Shown one piece after another: positions 17,754 through 29,480 of a stretch of DNA of 64,000 bases. Positions within the stretch are counted from its first letter, which is position 1, and every line of letters begins with the position of its first letter. The stretch is from contig JACKEV010000006.1 of assembly GCA_020632795.1 (NCBI GenBank), forward strand, positions 1,732,501 to 1,796,500. The letters are read 5' to 3'. Origin of the DNA: Alphaproteobacteria bacterium. GTDB taxonomy: Bacteria; Myxococcota_A; UBA796; CAJQPC01. The translations under genes and the position numbers were made by a program. The notes beneath the pieces are model-generated. The model was not told where the DNA came from. It worked only from the letters and a program-made list of their open reading frames with translations, and searched no databases.

Positions 17754-20225
17754 ATGGGCGACCAGCAGCTCGCGCCCGCGCCGCAGCAGGCGCTGGAAGA
17801 TCAGGGATCTGACCGGGTGGCGGACGTCGACGGGACCTCCGCTGTCGGCATGGGCGACAGCCAGGATCCGGTCATCGCCAACGCCGAGGCGCTGATCGCG
17901 GACCTGGAGGCCGACCGCAACGTGTCGTTCTTCTCCCTGCGCAGCGCCCTGGAGGCCCTGGACAGCTCCAGCGCCGAGGGCGCCGCCCAGGTCGCCCAGC
18001 GGCTGCGGGCCGCCGCGGACGCCGCCGGGGCGTTCAACTCCCTGCAGGTCCAGTGGGCCCAGGAGTACCACGACCGGCACGTCAGCGGCGAGGAGCGCAG
18101 CTTCGAGGCCAACAGCGACGCAGCGCTCCGCCACATGATCGAGGTCGGGATGGTGCTGGAGGTCAGCCGCAAGCCCGAGCACGAGGCGCTGCACACCGCG
18201 CTCAACCAGCTCTACACCTTCTACGGCGTCGACGCGGGCTCGCAGTACAACGACGACCTGGTCAGCCTGGCCCACCAGATGCGCGCGTTCCTGGACGCCG
18301 GCCACCAGATCGGCCCGGCGATGTGGTCCCAGGCCACCATCCAGATGGAGGACCTCGACGCGCGCATCCTCACCGCCTACGCCGGCACGCCAGCGGTCCG
18401 GGGGTGCAGCACCTACCAGACCTTCAAGGAGGCCTATGACCTCTGGGTGGGCGTGCGGGGGGAGCTGGAGGGCGGCGACTACGAGGCCATCTCCACCGGC
18501 GACTCCAAGTCCGAGCTGGACGCCGCCGCCAGCGGCGCCTCGGTGCCCGAGTACACGGAGCAGAGCTACGACCAGACCCGCCGCGACTGCGACCTGGCCA
18601 TCGAGGACGCCCGGCAGGTGGTCCAGCGCATCCGCCAGCAGGACCGCTTCACCCACCCCGCGCACTGCCAGGAGGCCATCACCCGGCTGCAGATGATGCT
18701 GCCCCACATGGACTCGCTGCAGCGCGATCAGGCGAACGCGCTGCTGTCCGACCTGCGCACCCTCTACGAGACCATCCCGGACCCGGAGGACTACGACGGC
18801 CCGGACGCCAGCGGCGGGGTGTCCCTGGACATCACCCGTCCGTTCACCGTCGCCGCGCTGGAGACCGCGCTCAGCACGCTGGCCAACCAGCCGGGGGAGC
18901 AGGGCACGCTGAGCTTCCACGGGGAGATCGAGGCGCAGATCGGCAACGCCCTGATCCGAGGCTACGTGGGCGCGCTGCTGGACCTCAGCATCGGCTACGC
19001 GGTCACCGACACCGCCACCTGCACGCTCTCCTTCGACGCCTCCGCCGCCGTGCGAGCGGGCATCAGCTTCGCGGGCATCGCCAGCGCGGGCGTGGAGGGC
19101 GGGGGCGGCTACAACCTCGCCGCCCGCTTCCCCAACCCGGGGGCGGCGGCGGCCTGGCTCTACGCCCAGTTCGTCGCGATCAACGAGGACGCGGGCGGCG
19201 ACGTGCTGGGCGCCTCCGGCAGCTCCGAGTCCGGCGTGGACCCGGTGGTCGTGGAAGAAGGGCGGGGCACCATCGCGGGCCAGGCGGAGGCGGAGCTGGC
19301 GGGCTTCGGGGCCGAGGCCGAGATTCGAGGCACCAGCGCCAACGCCACGTTCACCCAGGGCGGCCAGACGCTGCAGGACGAGACCGGCGCCCCGCTGGAG
19401 CGCACGACCAACCGCACGGAGCGGACCATCGGCGCCAGCTACCGCGCGCCCGCGGGCTGGGGCATGGACGCCAGCTACACCTTCACCGAGGAGACCATCC
19501 AGGGGGACGCCAACGCTGCCAACGACGGCAGCTACCAGAACCACAACGTGGACATCGGCTTCTCACTGGGTCGGATCATCAACTCCACCCTGCCCGTCAG
19601 CGAGGCCCTGCCCTCCCAGAGCGTGCAGGACGGCATCCTGGACCTGTTCGCCCAGTTCGAAAGCGCGCTGCCCGGCGGCGGCGTGTCCCGCTCGGTGCTC
19701 TACGGGGTGTTCGACCGGGTGGTCGCCCAGATCTACGACGCCGCCCGCACCGGCCGGGAGAACCGGATGAACGCCCGGGTCAGCATCGGGCTGACCTGGA
19801 ACAGCGTGTTCGAGCAGGCCAGCGGCGAGTACCACAACCAGTACTTCCGCGTGACGGTGAACCCCTCGTTCACCCGCACGCTGGAGGTCGACGGGGCGGT
19901 GGTCAGCGGCGAGGCGTCGATCACCGCGGCGGGCTCGGTGGTGGTCCTGGAGGAGCTGGGCTCCGACACGCTCACCTACATCCAGCAGCGGCGGGAGTTC
20001 CGCTGGAACGACCAGCAGTGGGAGGAGTTCGTGCAGAATGACCCCACCGCCATCCAGCAGGTCATCGACAACCTGCTCAACCCGGAGCACCACCTGCACG
20101 CGCCGGCCTTCCTGCGCTTCGCCCAGGCCCACGGCTACCCCGACGGCGGCTTCGACGCCGGCCTGCGGGCTCTGGAGCAGTACCTGGACTCCCTGCCCCG
20201 GCAGACCCGCGGGAGCACTGAATGA
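17754..20225 (+). CDS. Large helical plus beta-rich protein of unknown function
   Basis: 823 residues from the ATG at 17754, which has a perfect AGGAGGT (17742-17748). There is no signal peptide or lipobox. Residues about 40-340 look all-helical. Residues about 354-745 are beta-rich with alternating polar/hydrophobic strands and long Gly/Ala/Thr runs (e.g. GALLDLSIGYAVTD, GASYRAPAGWGMDASYTF), resembling barrel- or shell-like strands. The last ~75 residues are helical again. I recognise no family. The stop overlaps the next start as ATGA, so the two genes are coupled. It may be a structural or exported protein using a non-Sec route, as cargo of contractile injection systems does; this is inference. 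Confidence 0.8.
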   Translation: MGDQQLAPAPQQALEDQGSDRVADVDGTSAVGMGDSQDPVIANAEALIADLEADRNVSFFSLRSALEALDSSSAEGAAQVAQRLRAAADAAGAFNSLQVQWAQEYHDRHVSGEERSFEANSDAALRHMIEVGMVLEVSRKPEHEALHTALNQLYTFYGVDAGSQYNDDLVSLAHQMRAFLDAGHQIGPAMWSQATIQMEDLDARILTAYAGTPAVRGCSTYQTFKEAYDLWVGVRGELEGGDYEAISTGDSKSELDAAASGASVPEYTEQSYDQTRRDCDLAIEDARQVVQRIRQQDRFTHPAHCQEAITRLQMMLPHMDSLQRDQANALLSDLRTLYETIPDPEDYDGPDASGGVSLDITRPFTVAALETALSTLANQPGEQGTLSFHGEIEAQIGNALIRGYVGALLDLSIGYAVTDTATCTLSFDASAAVRAGISFAGIASAGVEGGGGYNLAARFPNPGAAAAWLYAQFVAINEDAGGDVLGASGSSESGVDPVVVEEGRGTIAGQAEAELAGFGAEAEIRGTSANATFTQGGQTLQDETGAPLERTTNRTERTIGASYRAPAGWGMDASYTFTEETIQGDANAANDGSYQNHNVDIGFSLGRIINSTLPVSEALPSQSVQDGILDLFAQFESALPGGGVSRSVLYGVFDRVVAQIYDAARTGRENRMNARVSIGLTWNSVFEQASGEYHNQYFRVTVNPSFTRTLEVDGAVVSGEASITAAGSVVVLEELGSDTLTYIQQRREFRWNDQQWEEFVQNDPTAIQQVIDNLLNPEHHLHAPAFLRFAQAHGYPDGGFDAGLRALEQYLDSLPRQTRGSTE

Positions 20226-20632
20226 ACGCCAAGTTTCAGGTTGAGACCTTCATCCTGCGGGCCGCGCCGCCCCTCCGGGCCGGGGCGCGCAGCGTCGCGC
20301 CGGTGGCCTTCGCGCTGCGGCGCTGGCACGACGTGCTGGAGGAGCCCCGGTGGCAGGCGATCGTGGACCTCTCCCGGGTCGACGCCCTGGAGCTGGAGGG
20401 GCACGTCGAGGGGCTCACGGCGGTCGGGCTGGCCCGTCTCCCCCGCGACAAAGCCGCCCGCCTGGTGCTGACGCCCGACGAGGCCCTCGCCGCCGCGCTG
20501 GAGCGGGCCAGTTGGGCGGGGGGCCTGGTGCTCTCCAACGGGCTCCTCGGGTCCTCGATCCTGGTGCCGGCCACAGACGCCTGTCGGTATCGTCTGGATC
20601 GCCTGGATGAAGCAGCGCCCTGGAGCGGATAG
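20222..20632 (+). CDS. Small cytoplasmic protein of unknown function
   Basis: 136 residues, starting at the ATG that overlaps the preceding stop by four bases. No signal peptide, membrane helix, Cys pair or recognised motif. The sequence alternates short predicted strands and helices (FQVETFILR, WQAIVDLSRVD, GGLVLSNGLLGSSILVP). Size and tight coupling to a much larger partner suggest a chaperone, adaptor or immunity-like companion of the 823-residue protein, but nothing in the sequence proves it. Confidence 0.72.
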   Translation: MNAKFQVETFILRAAPPLRAGARSVAPVAFALRRWHDVLEEPRWQAIVDLSRVDALELEGHVEGLTAVGLARLPRDKAARLVLTPDEALAAALERASWAGGLVLSNGLLGSSILVPATDACRYRLDRLDEAAPWSG

Positions 20633-20641
20633 AGGGCGTCC

Positions 20642-20815
20642 ATGAACGCCGCGGACTGGATTCGCAAGAACCTCAAGGGGCGCGTCCAGCAGCGGCTGGG
20701 CTCGCCCGCCCGACACCCTCGCCTGCGCCGCCTGGCGCTGCTGGTGCTGGGACGCATCACCCGCTCGGACGCGCGACCGGCGCAGGACGATGCGCCCGCG
20801 CCAGATGGCGGTTAG
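20642..20815 (+). CDS. Basic 57-residue small protein
   Basis: ATG at 20642, nine bases after the preceding stop, with AGAGGG upstream; TAG at 20813-20815. The product is strongly basic in its first 45 residues (DWIRKNLKGRVQQR, RHPRLRRLALLVLGRITR) and ends in an acidic Pro/Ala tail. The Arg-rich amphipathic part could bind a membrane surface or nucleic acid. Spacing and strand fit membership of the surrounding locus, but a chance open frame in GC-rich DNA cannot be excluded. Confidence 0.45.
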   Translation: MNAADWIRKNLKGRVQQRLGSPARHPRLRRLALLVLGRITRSDARPAQDDAPAPDGG

Positions 20816-20866
20816 CGCATCCACCACACACGGACGATTCCTGTGTAATCGAGGGGTTGGGCGTGT

Positions 20867-20872
20867 TATCCT
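20867..20872 (+). promoter_or_regulatory. Candidate -10 box (TATCCT), shared with 17724
   Basis: TATCCTCG here matches the octamer ahead of the 823-residue gene. It lies 70 bases before the GTG of the 1167-residue gene in a 126-base gap (20816-20941). The -35 region is less clear (TGTAAT 17 bases upstream). Between it and the gene is a short GC hairpin-like segment (CCCGGC...GCCGGGG). It suggests a second, similarly read promoter inside the locus. Confidence 0.3.
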
Positions 20873-20941
20873 CGAACCAGCGTCGCCCCTGCCCGGCGTT
20901 GAAGAGGCCGGGGTACGCCCATCGCCGGACGAGGTGCCCCC

Positions 20942-24441
<3,500 letters not shown>

Positions 24442-24445
<4 letters not shown>

Positions 24446-25488
24446 CCCGGCAGGACATCCTCGACCAGCTCGCCGCGCACCGCGAGCGCGTCACCCAGGC
24501 CCAGGCCGCGGGCGACCGCCTCGCCGAGGCCGACGCGCGCGCGCACGTGGCCTCCTCCCACACCCTGCTCGGCCAGCTCGCCGAGGGCGCGGCCGAGCTG
24601 GGCCAGGCCGCGCGGCTCGCGTTCAACGAGAACCAGCTCGCGAAGCAGGGCCAGTACCTCTACACCCAGGCGCTGCTGCTCTCCCGCCTGCCCGAGCACC
24701 GCGCCGAGGCCGAGAAGGGCTTCACCCAGGCCCGGGCCACCGCGCGCTTCAGCGACGACCCGGACACCGAGGTCAAGGCCTTCCAGCGCCTCGTCGGCCT
24801 CTACGCCGACGCCCAGGACTACGACGCGGCCGTCGGCACCCTCGACACCTTCATCGAGCGCCTGACCGAGCTGGGGCGGGACGAGGACCGGGTGACGGCC
24901 CTGCGCATGCGGGCCTCCTTCAACCTGGCCCGCGGGGCCACCCGCATGCCCGCCGTCGTCGACGACCTGGAGGCCGCCATCGCCCTCTGCGAGGTCATGG
25001 GCGACGAGAAGACCGCCCTCCAGCTCCGCATGGAGCTGCGGGTCACCCGGGACTTCATGCGCCCCGACCACGTCCCTGAGGACTTCTCCGCCTTCATCGA
25101 CGAGGCCGAGTCCCTGGGCGACAAGGCCCTGCTGGGCGACGCCCGCTACCAGGCGGCGGCCTCCGCCATCCGCGCCGGCCAGTACAAGGAGGCCCTCATC
25201 CACGCCGAGGGCGCCCGCCGCGCCGCCCTGGACGCCCCTGACCCGGTCCGCTACCTGCTGGCCTGCATGCTCATCGCCGAGGCCCGCGACAAGCTGGGCG
25301 ACCGGCCCGGCGTGCTGGCCATCCTGCTCACCGCCAAGGTCACCCTGGAGGACTACCTGGGCAAGTGGGCGGGGCAGCAGGTGGTGCTGGTGCTCAACTC
25401 CCTGGAGCACCGCTGGGGCAAGGAGGGCGTGCAGATCGCCCTGAAGGCCTACCGGGCACGGGTGAAGCAGCAGAACCCTGAAGCATGA
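24442..25488 (+). CDS. TPR/helical-repeat protein of unknown locus
   Basis: 348 residues, starting at an ATG that overlaps the preceding stop by four bases. The whole chain is Ala/Leu-rich paired helices with TPR-like spacing (e.g. AEADARAHVASSHTLLGQLAEGAAELGQAA, in part, and later YQAAASAIRAGQYKEALIHAEGAR, in part). No signal peptide or catalytic motif. TPR scaffolds bind other proteins; with translation coupled to the 1167-residue gene it is probably its cognate chaperone or assembly partner. It ends in a hairpin shared with the convergent gene. Confidence 0.8.
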
Positions 25489-25501
25489 ATTCCTGCTTCA
25501 G
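25478..25501. terminator. Bidirectional hairpin over two convergent stop codons
   Basis: CTGAAGCA (25478-25485) and TGCTTCAG (25494-25501) form a perfect 8-bp stem with an 8-base loop. The stop codon of the TPR gene (25486-25488) lies in the loop and that of the opposite gene (25498-25500) lies in the second arm. The symmetry would let one structure end both transcripts. There is no long T-run, so termination is inferred. Confidence 0.5.
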
Positions 25502-26097
25502 CTCTCCTTGCCGTACTGCCCCGTCTCCACCCAGCGCTGGACCCGCCCGGCATCGAGCTGCTTGTCCCGCACCCCGAGGGTGATGCGCTGGGCCTGCCCC
25601 TGCGCGTCGGTGAACTCAAGCCGCCAGGCGTGGGCCTTCATGGACCCGGAGTGCTCGACCTGATCACGGCGGATCGCTGATACATCTTTTCGCGGAATAA
25701 ATGTGACACGTTCGCCCTCGTGGAGCAACGCCCCGTCCTGCAGGAGGTAGAGCCCCTGCCGCCACCGGCGCTCCCGGATCGCGGCCTCCTGGGCGCGGGC
25801 CCGCATGACGCTGCGGGCGTTGCGGGCCGCGACCGCGAGGCAGCCCAGGCCGAGCGCGCCGATGAGCCCGTCTCGGGAGGGCGCGAACCCCTCCCGCGCG
25901 GCGGTCTGGGCGGTGCCCACCAGCGCCAGCAGCCCGAAGCCGGCGAACACCGCCACCCACAGCGCGCCCACCCCCGCGTCGTCGGGGCGGATCAGGATGA
26001 AGCGGGCGGGCTCCTCCAGGGGCCTGGCCGGATCGAGGAGCGCGGCCAGCGGCTCAGGCAGGGACTCCGGGGGAACCCGGACCAGGAGATCAGGCAT
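25498..26097 (-). CDS. Small membrane protein with PH-like tail
   Basis: 199 residues from the ATG at 26097 (AGGAG upstream). Two hydrophobic segments are visible at about 50-70 (LWVAVFAGFGLLALVGTA) and 82-97 (LIGALGLGCLAVAA). The remainder, from about 110, looks like a small cytosolic beta domain (RWRQGLYLLQDGALLHEGERVTFIP) of the bacterial-PH kind found behind two-helix anchors. No family is recognised with certainty. The gene stands alone and is convergent to the unknown locus. Confidence 0.65.
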   Translation of the reverse strand: MPDLLVRVPPESLPEPLAALLDPARPLEEPARFILIRPDDAGVGALWVAVFAGFGLLALVGTAQTAAREGFAPSRDGLIGALGLGCLAVAARNARSVMRARAQEAAIRERRWRQGLYLLQDGALLHEGERVTFIPRKDVSAIRRDQVEHSGSMKAHAWRLEFTDAQGQAQRITLGVRDKQLDAGRVQRWVETGQYGKES

Positions 26098-26220
26098 CGG
26101 GCGCTCCTGTGGACGCCGTCGAGCATACCAGCCCCTGATCGAGCGCACGACGCCGCCGATCCGGCCCTTTCCGCGCGGGCGCGGACGGCATATCCAGCCA
26201 GGGAGCCACGAGGGAGCAGC

Positions 26221-27225
26221 ATGCGGATCGCGATCCCGGATGAGCAGGGTGTCGGTGGTCAGGTCGAGCGCCGTGTCGGGCTGGCCCCGCGCGAGGTCGG
26301 GGCCCTGGTCCGGTCAGGCCACGCCGTCGTCGTCCAGACCGGCGCCGGCGAGGGGGCCGGCTTCGCCGACGCGGAGTATGAAGAGGCCGGCGCGCGGGTC
26401 GTCCACCGCCGCGCCGAGGTGCTGATCGGCGCTGAGCTGGTCCTCTGCCTGGGCTGGCTGCACCCCGACGAGGTCGGCCTGCTCGACGCGGGCGCCCAGG
26501 TGCTGTCCCTGGGCTGGCTGGAGATGGCCCCGCCTGCGGTGCGCCGGGCCTTCCAGGAGGCCGGGGTGCGCTACCGCTCCGCCCACGGCTTCCAGGACGA
26601 CACCGGCGCCTGGCCCGTCATCGCCGCGATGAGCCGCATCTGCGGCATGTTGGCGCCGCAGATCGCGGCGCGGATGCTGGAGAGCACAGGCCCGGGGCGC
26701 GTCGGCGTGCTGCTGGGACGCCTCCCGGGCGTCGCGCCTGCCGAGGTGGCCATCCTGGGCGGCGGCACCCTGGGCTTCCACGCCGCGCGGGCCTTCGCCG
26801 GCATCGGCGCCTCGGTCCACCTGTTGGACCCCGACCCGGCCCGCCTGGAGGCCATCGCCGACGCCCTGCCCCCCAACGTCATCACGATGCACAGCACCCC
26901 CAGCACCATCGCGCGCAGCCTGAGCTTCGCGAACGTCCTCATCGGGGCCGCGCGGGTGCCGGACCAGCGCGCGCCGCTGCTCGTGCGGGAGACGCAGGTG
27001 CGACAGATGCGACAAGGCTCGGCCATCCTGGACTTCTCCATCTCGGAGGGCGGCTGCGTGGAGACCTCCCGGCCCATCGCCTCCCCCGACGACGTCTACG
27101 CGGTGCACGGGGTCCAGCACTTCGCCATGCCGAACGTCGCCTCTCTGGTGGCGCGCACCGCCACCAAGCAGCTCTCCCAGACCCTGCTCCCCTTCGTGCG
27201 ACAGATCGCGGGGGGTGCGGCGTGA
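26221..27225 (+). CDS. Alanine dehydrogenase/PNT-family protein
   Basis: 334 residues. The N-terminal half matches the alanine dehydrogenase/transhydrogenase catalytic domain (RRVGLAPREVGALVRSGHAVVVQTGAGEGAGF, in part) and the second half is a Rossmann NAD domain (VAILGGGTLGFHAARAF, about 178-194, then LLDPDP). A late MPNVAS follows as in the family's MPGAVP region. Members oxidise alanine to pyruvate or are the NAD subunit of proton-pumping transhydrogenase or of lysine-linked enzymes. Here no membrane subunit follows; instead a CoA-transferase gene overlaps its stop as GTGA. The pair may act in amino-acid-derived acid/CoA-ester metabolism; true substrate is unclear. GAGGGAG precedes the ATG. 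Confidence 0.85.
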   Translation: MRIAIPDEQGVGGQVERRVGLAPREVGALVRSGHAVVVQTGAGEGAGFADAEYEEAGARVVHRRAEVLIGAELVLCLGWLHPDEVGLLDAGAQVLSLGWLEMAPPAVRRAFQEAGVRYRSAHGFQDDTGAWPVIAAMSRICGMLAPQIAARMLESTGPGRVGVLLGRLPGVAPAEVAILGGGTLGFHAARAFAGIGASVHLLDPDPARLEAIADALPPNVITMHSTPSTIARSLSFANVLIGAARVPDQRAPLLVRETQVRQMRQGSAILDFSISEGGCVETSRPIASPDDVYAVHGVQHFAMPNVASLVARTATKQLSQTLLPFVRQIAGGAA

Positions 27226-28508
27226 GCCTGGAGACCCACTACCTGCGCAAGCGCGTCTCCGTCCAGGAGGCCGCCGCGATGGTCCCCGACCGGGCCTCGG
27301 TCTACGTCTCGGGCAACGCCGCCACGCCGCGCGCGCTGGTCAGCGCCCTGGCCGCCCGGGACGATCTGGGCGGGCCGGTGCACATCGACCACGTCCTGCT
27401 GCTGGGGGACGACCCCTTCAGCCGGCGCCCCGAGGTGTTCCGACACCGGGCGTGGTTCGTCGGCCCCGCCGACCGGGACGCGGTGAACGAGGGCCGCGCC
27501 GACTACATCCCTGTCCACCTCCACCAGATCCCCGAGGTCATCCGGCGCGGGCCGCGCCCCGACGTCGCCCTGCTCCAGGTCTCTCCCCCCGACGAGCACG
27601 GCTTCCTTAGCCTCGGGGTGGAGGTCATGGCCGCCCGCGCCGCCATCGACCGGGCCGAGCGGGTCATCGTTCAGGTGAACGAGGCCATGCCGCGGGTCCA
27701 CGGCGACAGCTTCATCCACCTGAGCCAGATCACCGCCCTCTGCGAGCACGACGAGCCCCTGCCCGAGCTGGTCCCGCCCCCGCCCACCGCCGATCAGCAG
27801 GCCATCGCCCGCCACATCGCCCCCCTCGTGCCCGACGGCGCCACCCTCCAGCTCGGCATCGGCGGGGTCCCCGACGCGGTCCTCAAGCTCCTGTGCGACC
27901 CCACCGGCGGACAGACCCGGGCCGATCTCGGCATCCACACCGAGATGATCAGCGACGGGCTCATCGACGCGGTGGACAGCGGCGTGGTCACCGGCCGACA
28001 GAAGAGCCTGCACCGCGGCAAGGTCATCCTCACCTTCGCGATGGGCAGCCGGCGGCTGTACGACTTCCTGGAGGACAACCCCCTGGTCGAGGCCCACCCC
28101 TGCGACTACGTCAACAACCCCGGCGTCATCGCCCGGAACGACCGCATGGTGGCGATCAACTCGGCGCTGTCGGTCGACCTCACCGGCCAGGTCAACGCGG
28201 ACTCCATCGGGCCGCGCATCTACAGCGGCTTCGGAGGGCAGCTTGACTTCATCCGGGGCGCGGCGGCCTCAGAGGGCGGCGTGCCCATCATCGCGCTGCC
28301 GTCCACCGCGCGCGGGGGGACCCTCTCCCGCATCGTGCCCAGGCTCAAGCCGGGCGCGGGCGTGGTGACCACGCGGGCCGACGTGCACTGGGTGGTCACC
28401 GAGCACGGCGCGGTCAACCTGTTCGGGCTGAGCCTGCGCGAGCGCGCCCAGGCCCTCATCCGCATCGCCGACCCGAGGTTCCGGGAGGAGCTGCAGCGGT
28501 CGCTGTGA
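27222..28508 (+). CDS. Acetyl-CoA hydrolase/CoA-transferase family enzyme
   Basis: 428 residues, cytosolic, of the Cat1/Ach1 class I CoA-transferase family (4-hydroxybutyrate or butyryl-CoA:acetate transferases). Seen: VYVSGNAATPRAL near the N-terminus, DVALLQVSPPDEHGF, LQLGIGGVPDAV, catalytic Glu241 in GIHTEMISDG, GFGGQLDFIRGA and VVTEHGAVNLFGLS. It moves CoA between short-chain acids. GTG start overlaps the alanine-dehydrogenase-like stop by four bases, so the two are a coupled operon. Acid specificity cannot be read from sequence. Confidence 0.92.
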   Translation: MSLETHYLRKRVSVQEAAAMVPDRASVYVSGNAATPRALVSALAARDDLGGPVHIDHVLLLGDDPFSRRPEVFRHRAWFVGPADRDAVNEGRADYIPVHLHQIPEVIRRGPRPDVALLQVSPPDEHGFLSLGVEVMAARAAIDRAERVIVQVNEAMPRVHGDSFIHLSQITALCEHDEPLPELVPPPPTADQQAIARHIAPLVPDGATLQLGIGGVPDAVLKLLCDPTGGQTRADLGIHTEMISDGLIDAVDSGVVTGRQKSLHRGKVILTFAMGSRRLYDFLEDNPLVEAHPCDYVNNPGVIARNDRMVAINSALSVDLTGQVNADSIGPRIYSGFGGQLDFIRGAAASEGGVPIIALPSTARGGTLSRIVPRLKPGAGVVTTRADVHWVVTEHGAVNLFGLSLRERAQALIRIADPRFREELQRSL

Positions 28509-28525
28509 GGCCCGGCCCGTCGGCC

Positions 28526-29389
28526 CTACCGGAGGTCCCCCGCCAACGGATCGCCCTGCGCGCCGATCAGCACGCTGGTCTCTGCGGAGACGTCGATGGC
28601 GCCGCCGGTGTTGGCGTAGAGCCAGAGGGTGCTGCCGCTCCACAGCGCCAGCTCGGCGAGCCCGTCGTCGTCGACGTCCAGGCCCAGCGCCGCCACGGCC
28701 GTGGTGGGATCGCTGATCTCGAACAGGGGCGCTCCCCCCACCACGCCGTCGACCACCGGCCACACCGACACCGTGCCGTCCTTGCGGAAGCCGATGTCAT
28801 CGGTGCCGTCGCCGTCGAAGTCCGCCGCGAAGAGCTGCCCGGTGCCGGTGAAGTTGACGTCGGTCCCCACGCGCTGGTCGTCGTCGAAGACGCCCACGTT
28901 GTTGGGCAGCACGACCATCCGGCTGGTGTTGGTGTTGAGCTGGGCGATGTCGTCGAGCCCGTCACCCGTGAAGTCCCCGGCCAGCCAGGGCCGGGTCAGC
29001 GACAGCCCGGTGCTCTTCTCGAAGGAGTGGGGCGTGGTGATGGTCCCCGAGCCGTCGTTCATGTAGATGAAGATCGTCTCGGAGCTCTCTGCGATCTGCC
29101 AGAGATCGTCGCGGCCGTCGCCGTCGAAATCGGCCAGGGTGGTCCAGCCGCCGGGCTGCCCGACGCTCTGGGTGCCGCTGACGCTCTCCGGGATGTTGCG
29201 GTCGGCGTTGAGGTAGACCGCCAGCGTGCCGCTCTGGTAGAGCGCGAAGTCCTGGCCGGCGACGACGGCGGGCTCGCCGGTGTCGTCGGGGGCGGTGTCG
29301 TCGCTCAACGCGCTGTCATCGCTCGGGGTTTCGTCACCGGTGTCCCCCTTGCATCCAACGGCGAGGGCGACGAGCAGGCAGGTTCGCAT
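28526..29389 (-). CDS. VCBS-repeat lipoprotein
   Basis: 287 residues from the ATG at 29389 (GGAGGACACC upstream). A short signal peptide ends in a lipobox-like AVGC (Cys13), followed by a tether rich in DDS/DDT and DTGEP. The rest has VCBS/FG-GAP motifs: DFDGDGRDDLW, DFTGDGLDDIA, DFDGDGTDDIG and DVDDDGLAELA, enough for a small beta-propeller with calcium loops. Outer-membrane or surface anchoring is expected. It converges on the CoA-transferase gene with 17 bases between stops. No catalytic residues are apparent. Confidence 0.85.
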   Translation of the reverse strand: MRTCLLVALAVGCKGDTGDETPSDDSALSDDTAPDDTGEPAVVAGQDFALYQSGTLAVYLNADRNIPESVSGTQSVGQPGGWTTLADFDGDGRDDLWQIAESSETIFIYMNDGSGTITTPHSFEKSTGLSLTRPWLAGDFTGDGLDDIAQLNTNTSRMVVLPNNVGVFDDDQRVGTDVNFTGTGQLFAADFDGDGTDDIGFRKDGTVSVWPVVDGVVGGAPLFEISDPTTAVAALGLDVDDDGLAELALWSGSTLWLYANTGGAIDVSAETSVLIGAQGDPLAGDLR

Positions 29390-29456
29390 GGTGTCCTCCG
29401 GTGCACAGGATAGCCCGGTTGTCAGCGCTCGCATCCCGGTCGGGGCGCGGACGGGC

Positions 29457-29462
29457 TAGAAT
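29457..29462 (+). promoter_or_regulatory. Candidate -10 box (TAGAAT) ahead of the MoxR-VWA cluster
   Basis: TAGAAT lies 18 bases before the ATG of the sigma-54-activator-like gene in an otherwise GC-rich 91-base gap. It is close to the sigma-70 -10 consensus. No convincing -35 hexamer is found 16-18 bases upstream, so an activator or an extended -10 may be needed. I saw no -24/-12 (GG-N10-GC) element here. Confidence 0.35.
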
Positions 29463-29480
29463 AGAGTTGCGGAGCCCACC

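Noticed and set aside
17664..19544. N-terminal extension of the SWIM/SNF2 frame
   Set aside because: Runs antisense through the 823-residue gene; the ATG at 17663 has a strong ribosome site and the protein start fits.
29390..29480. Sigma-54 (-24/-12) promoter before the activator gene
   Set aside because: No GG-N10-GC element with TTGC was found; only a -10-like TAGAAT is present.
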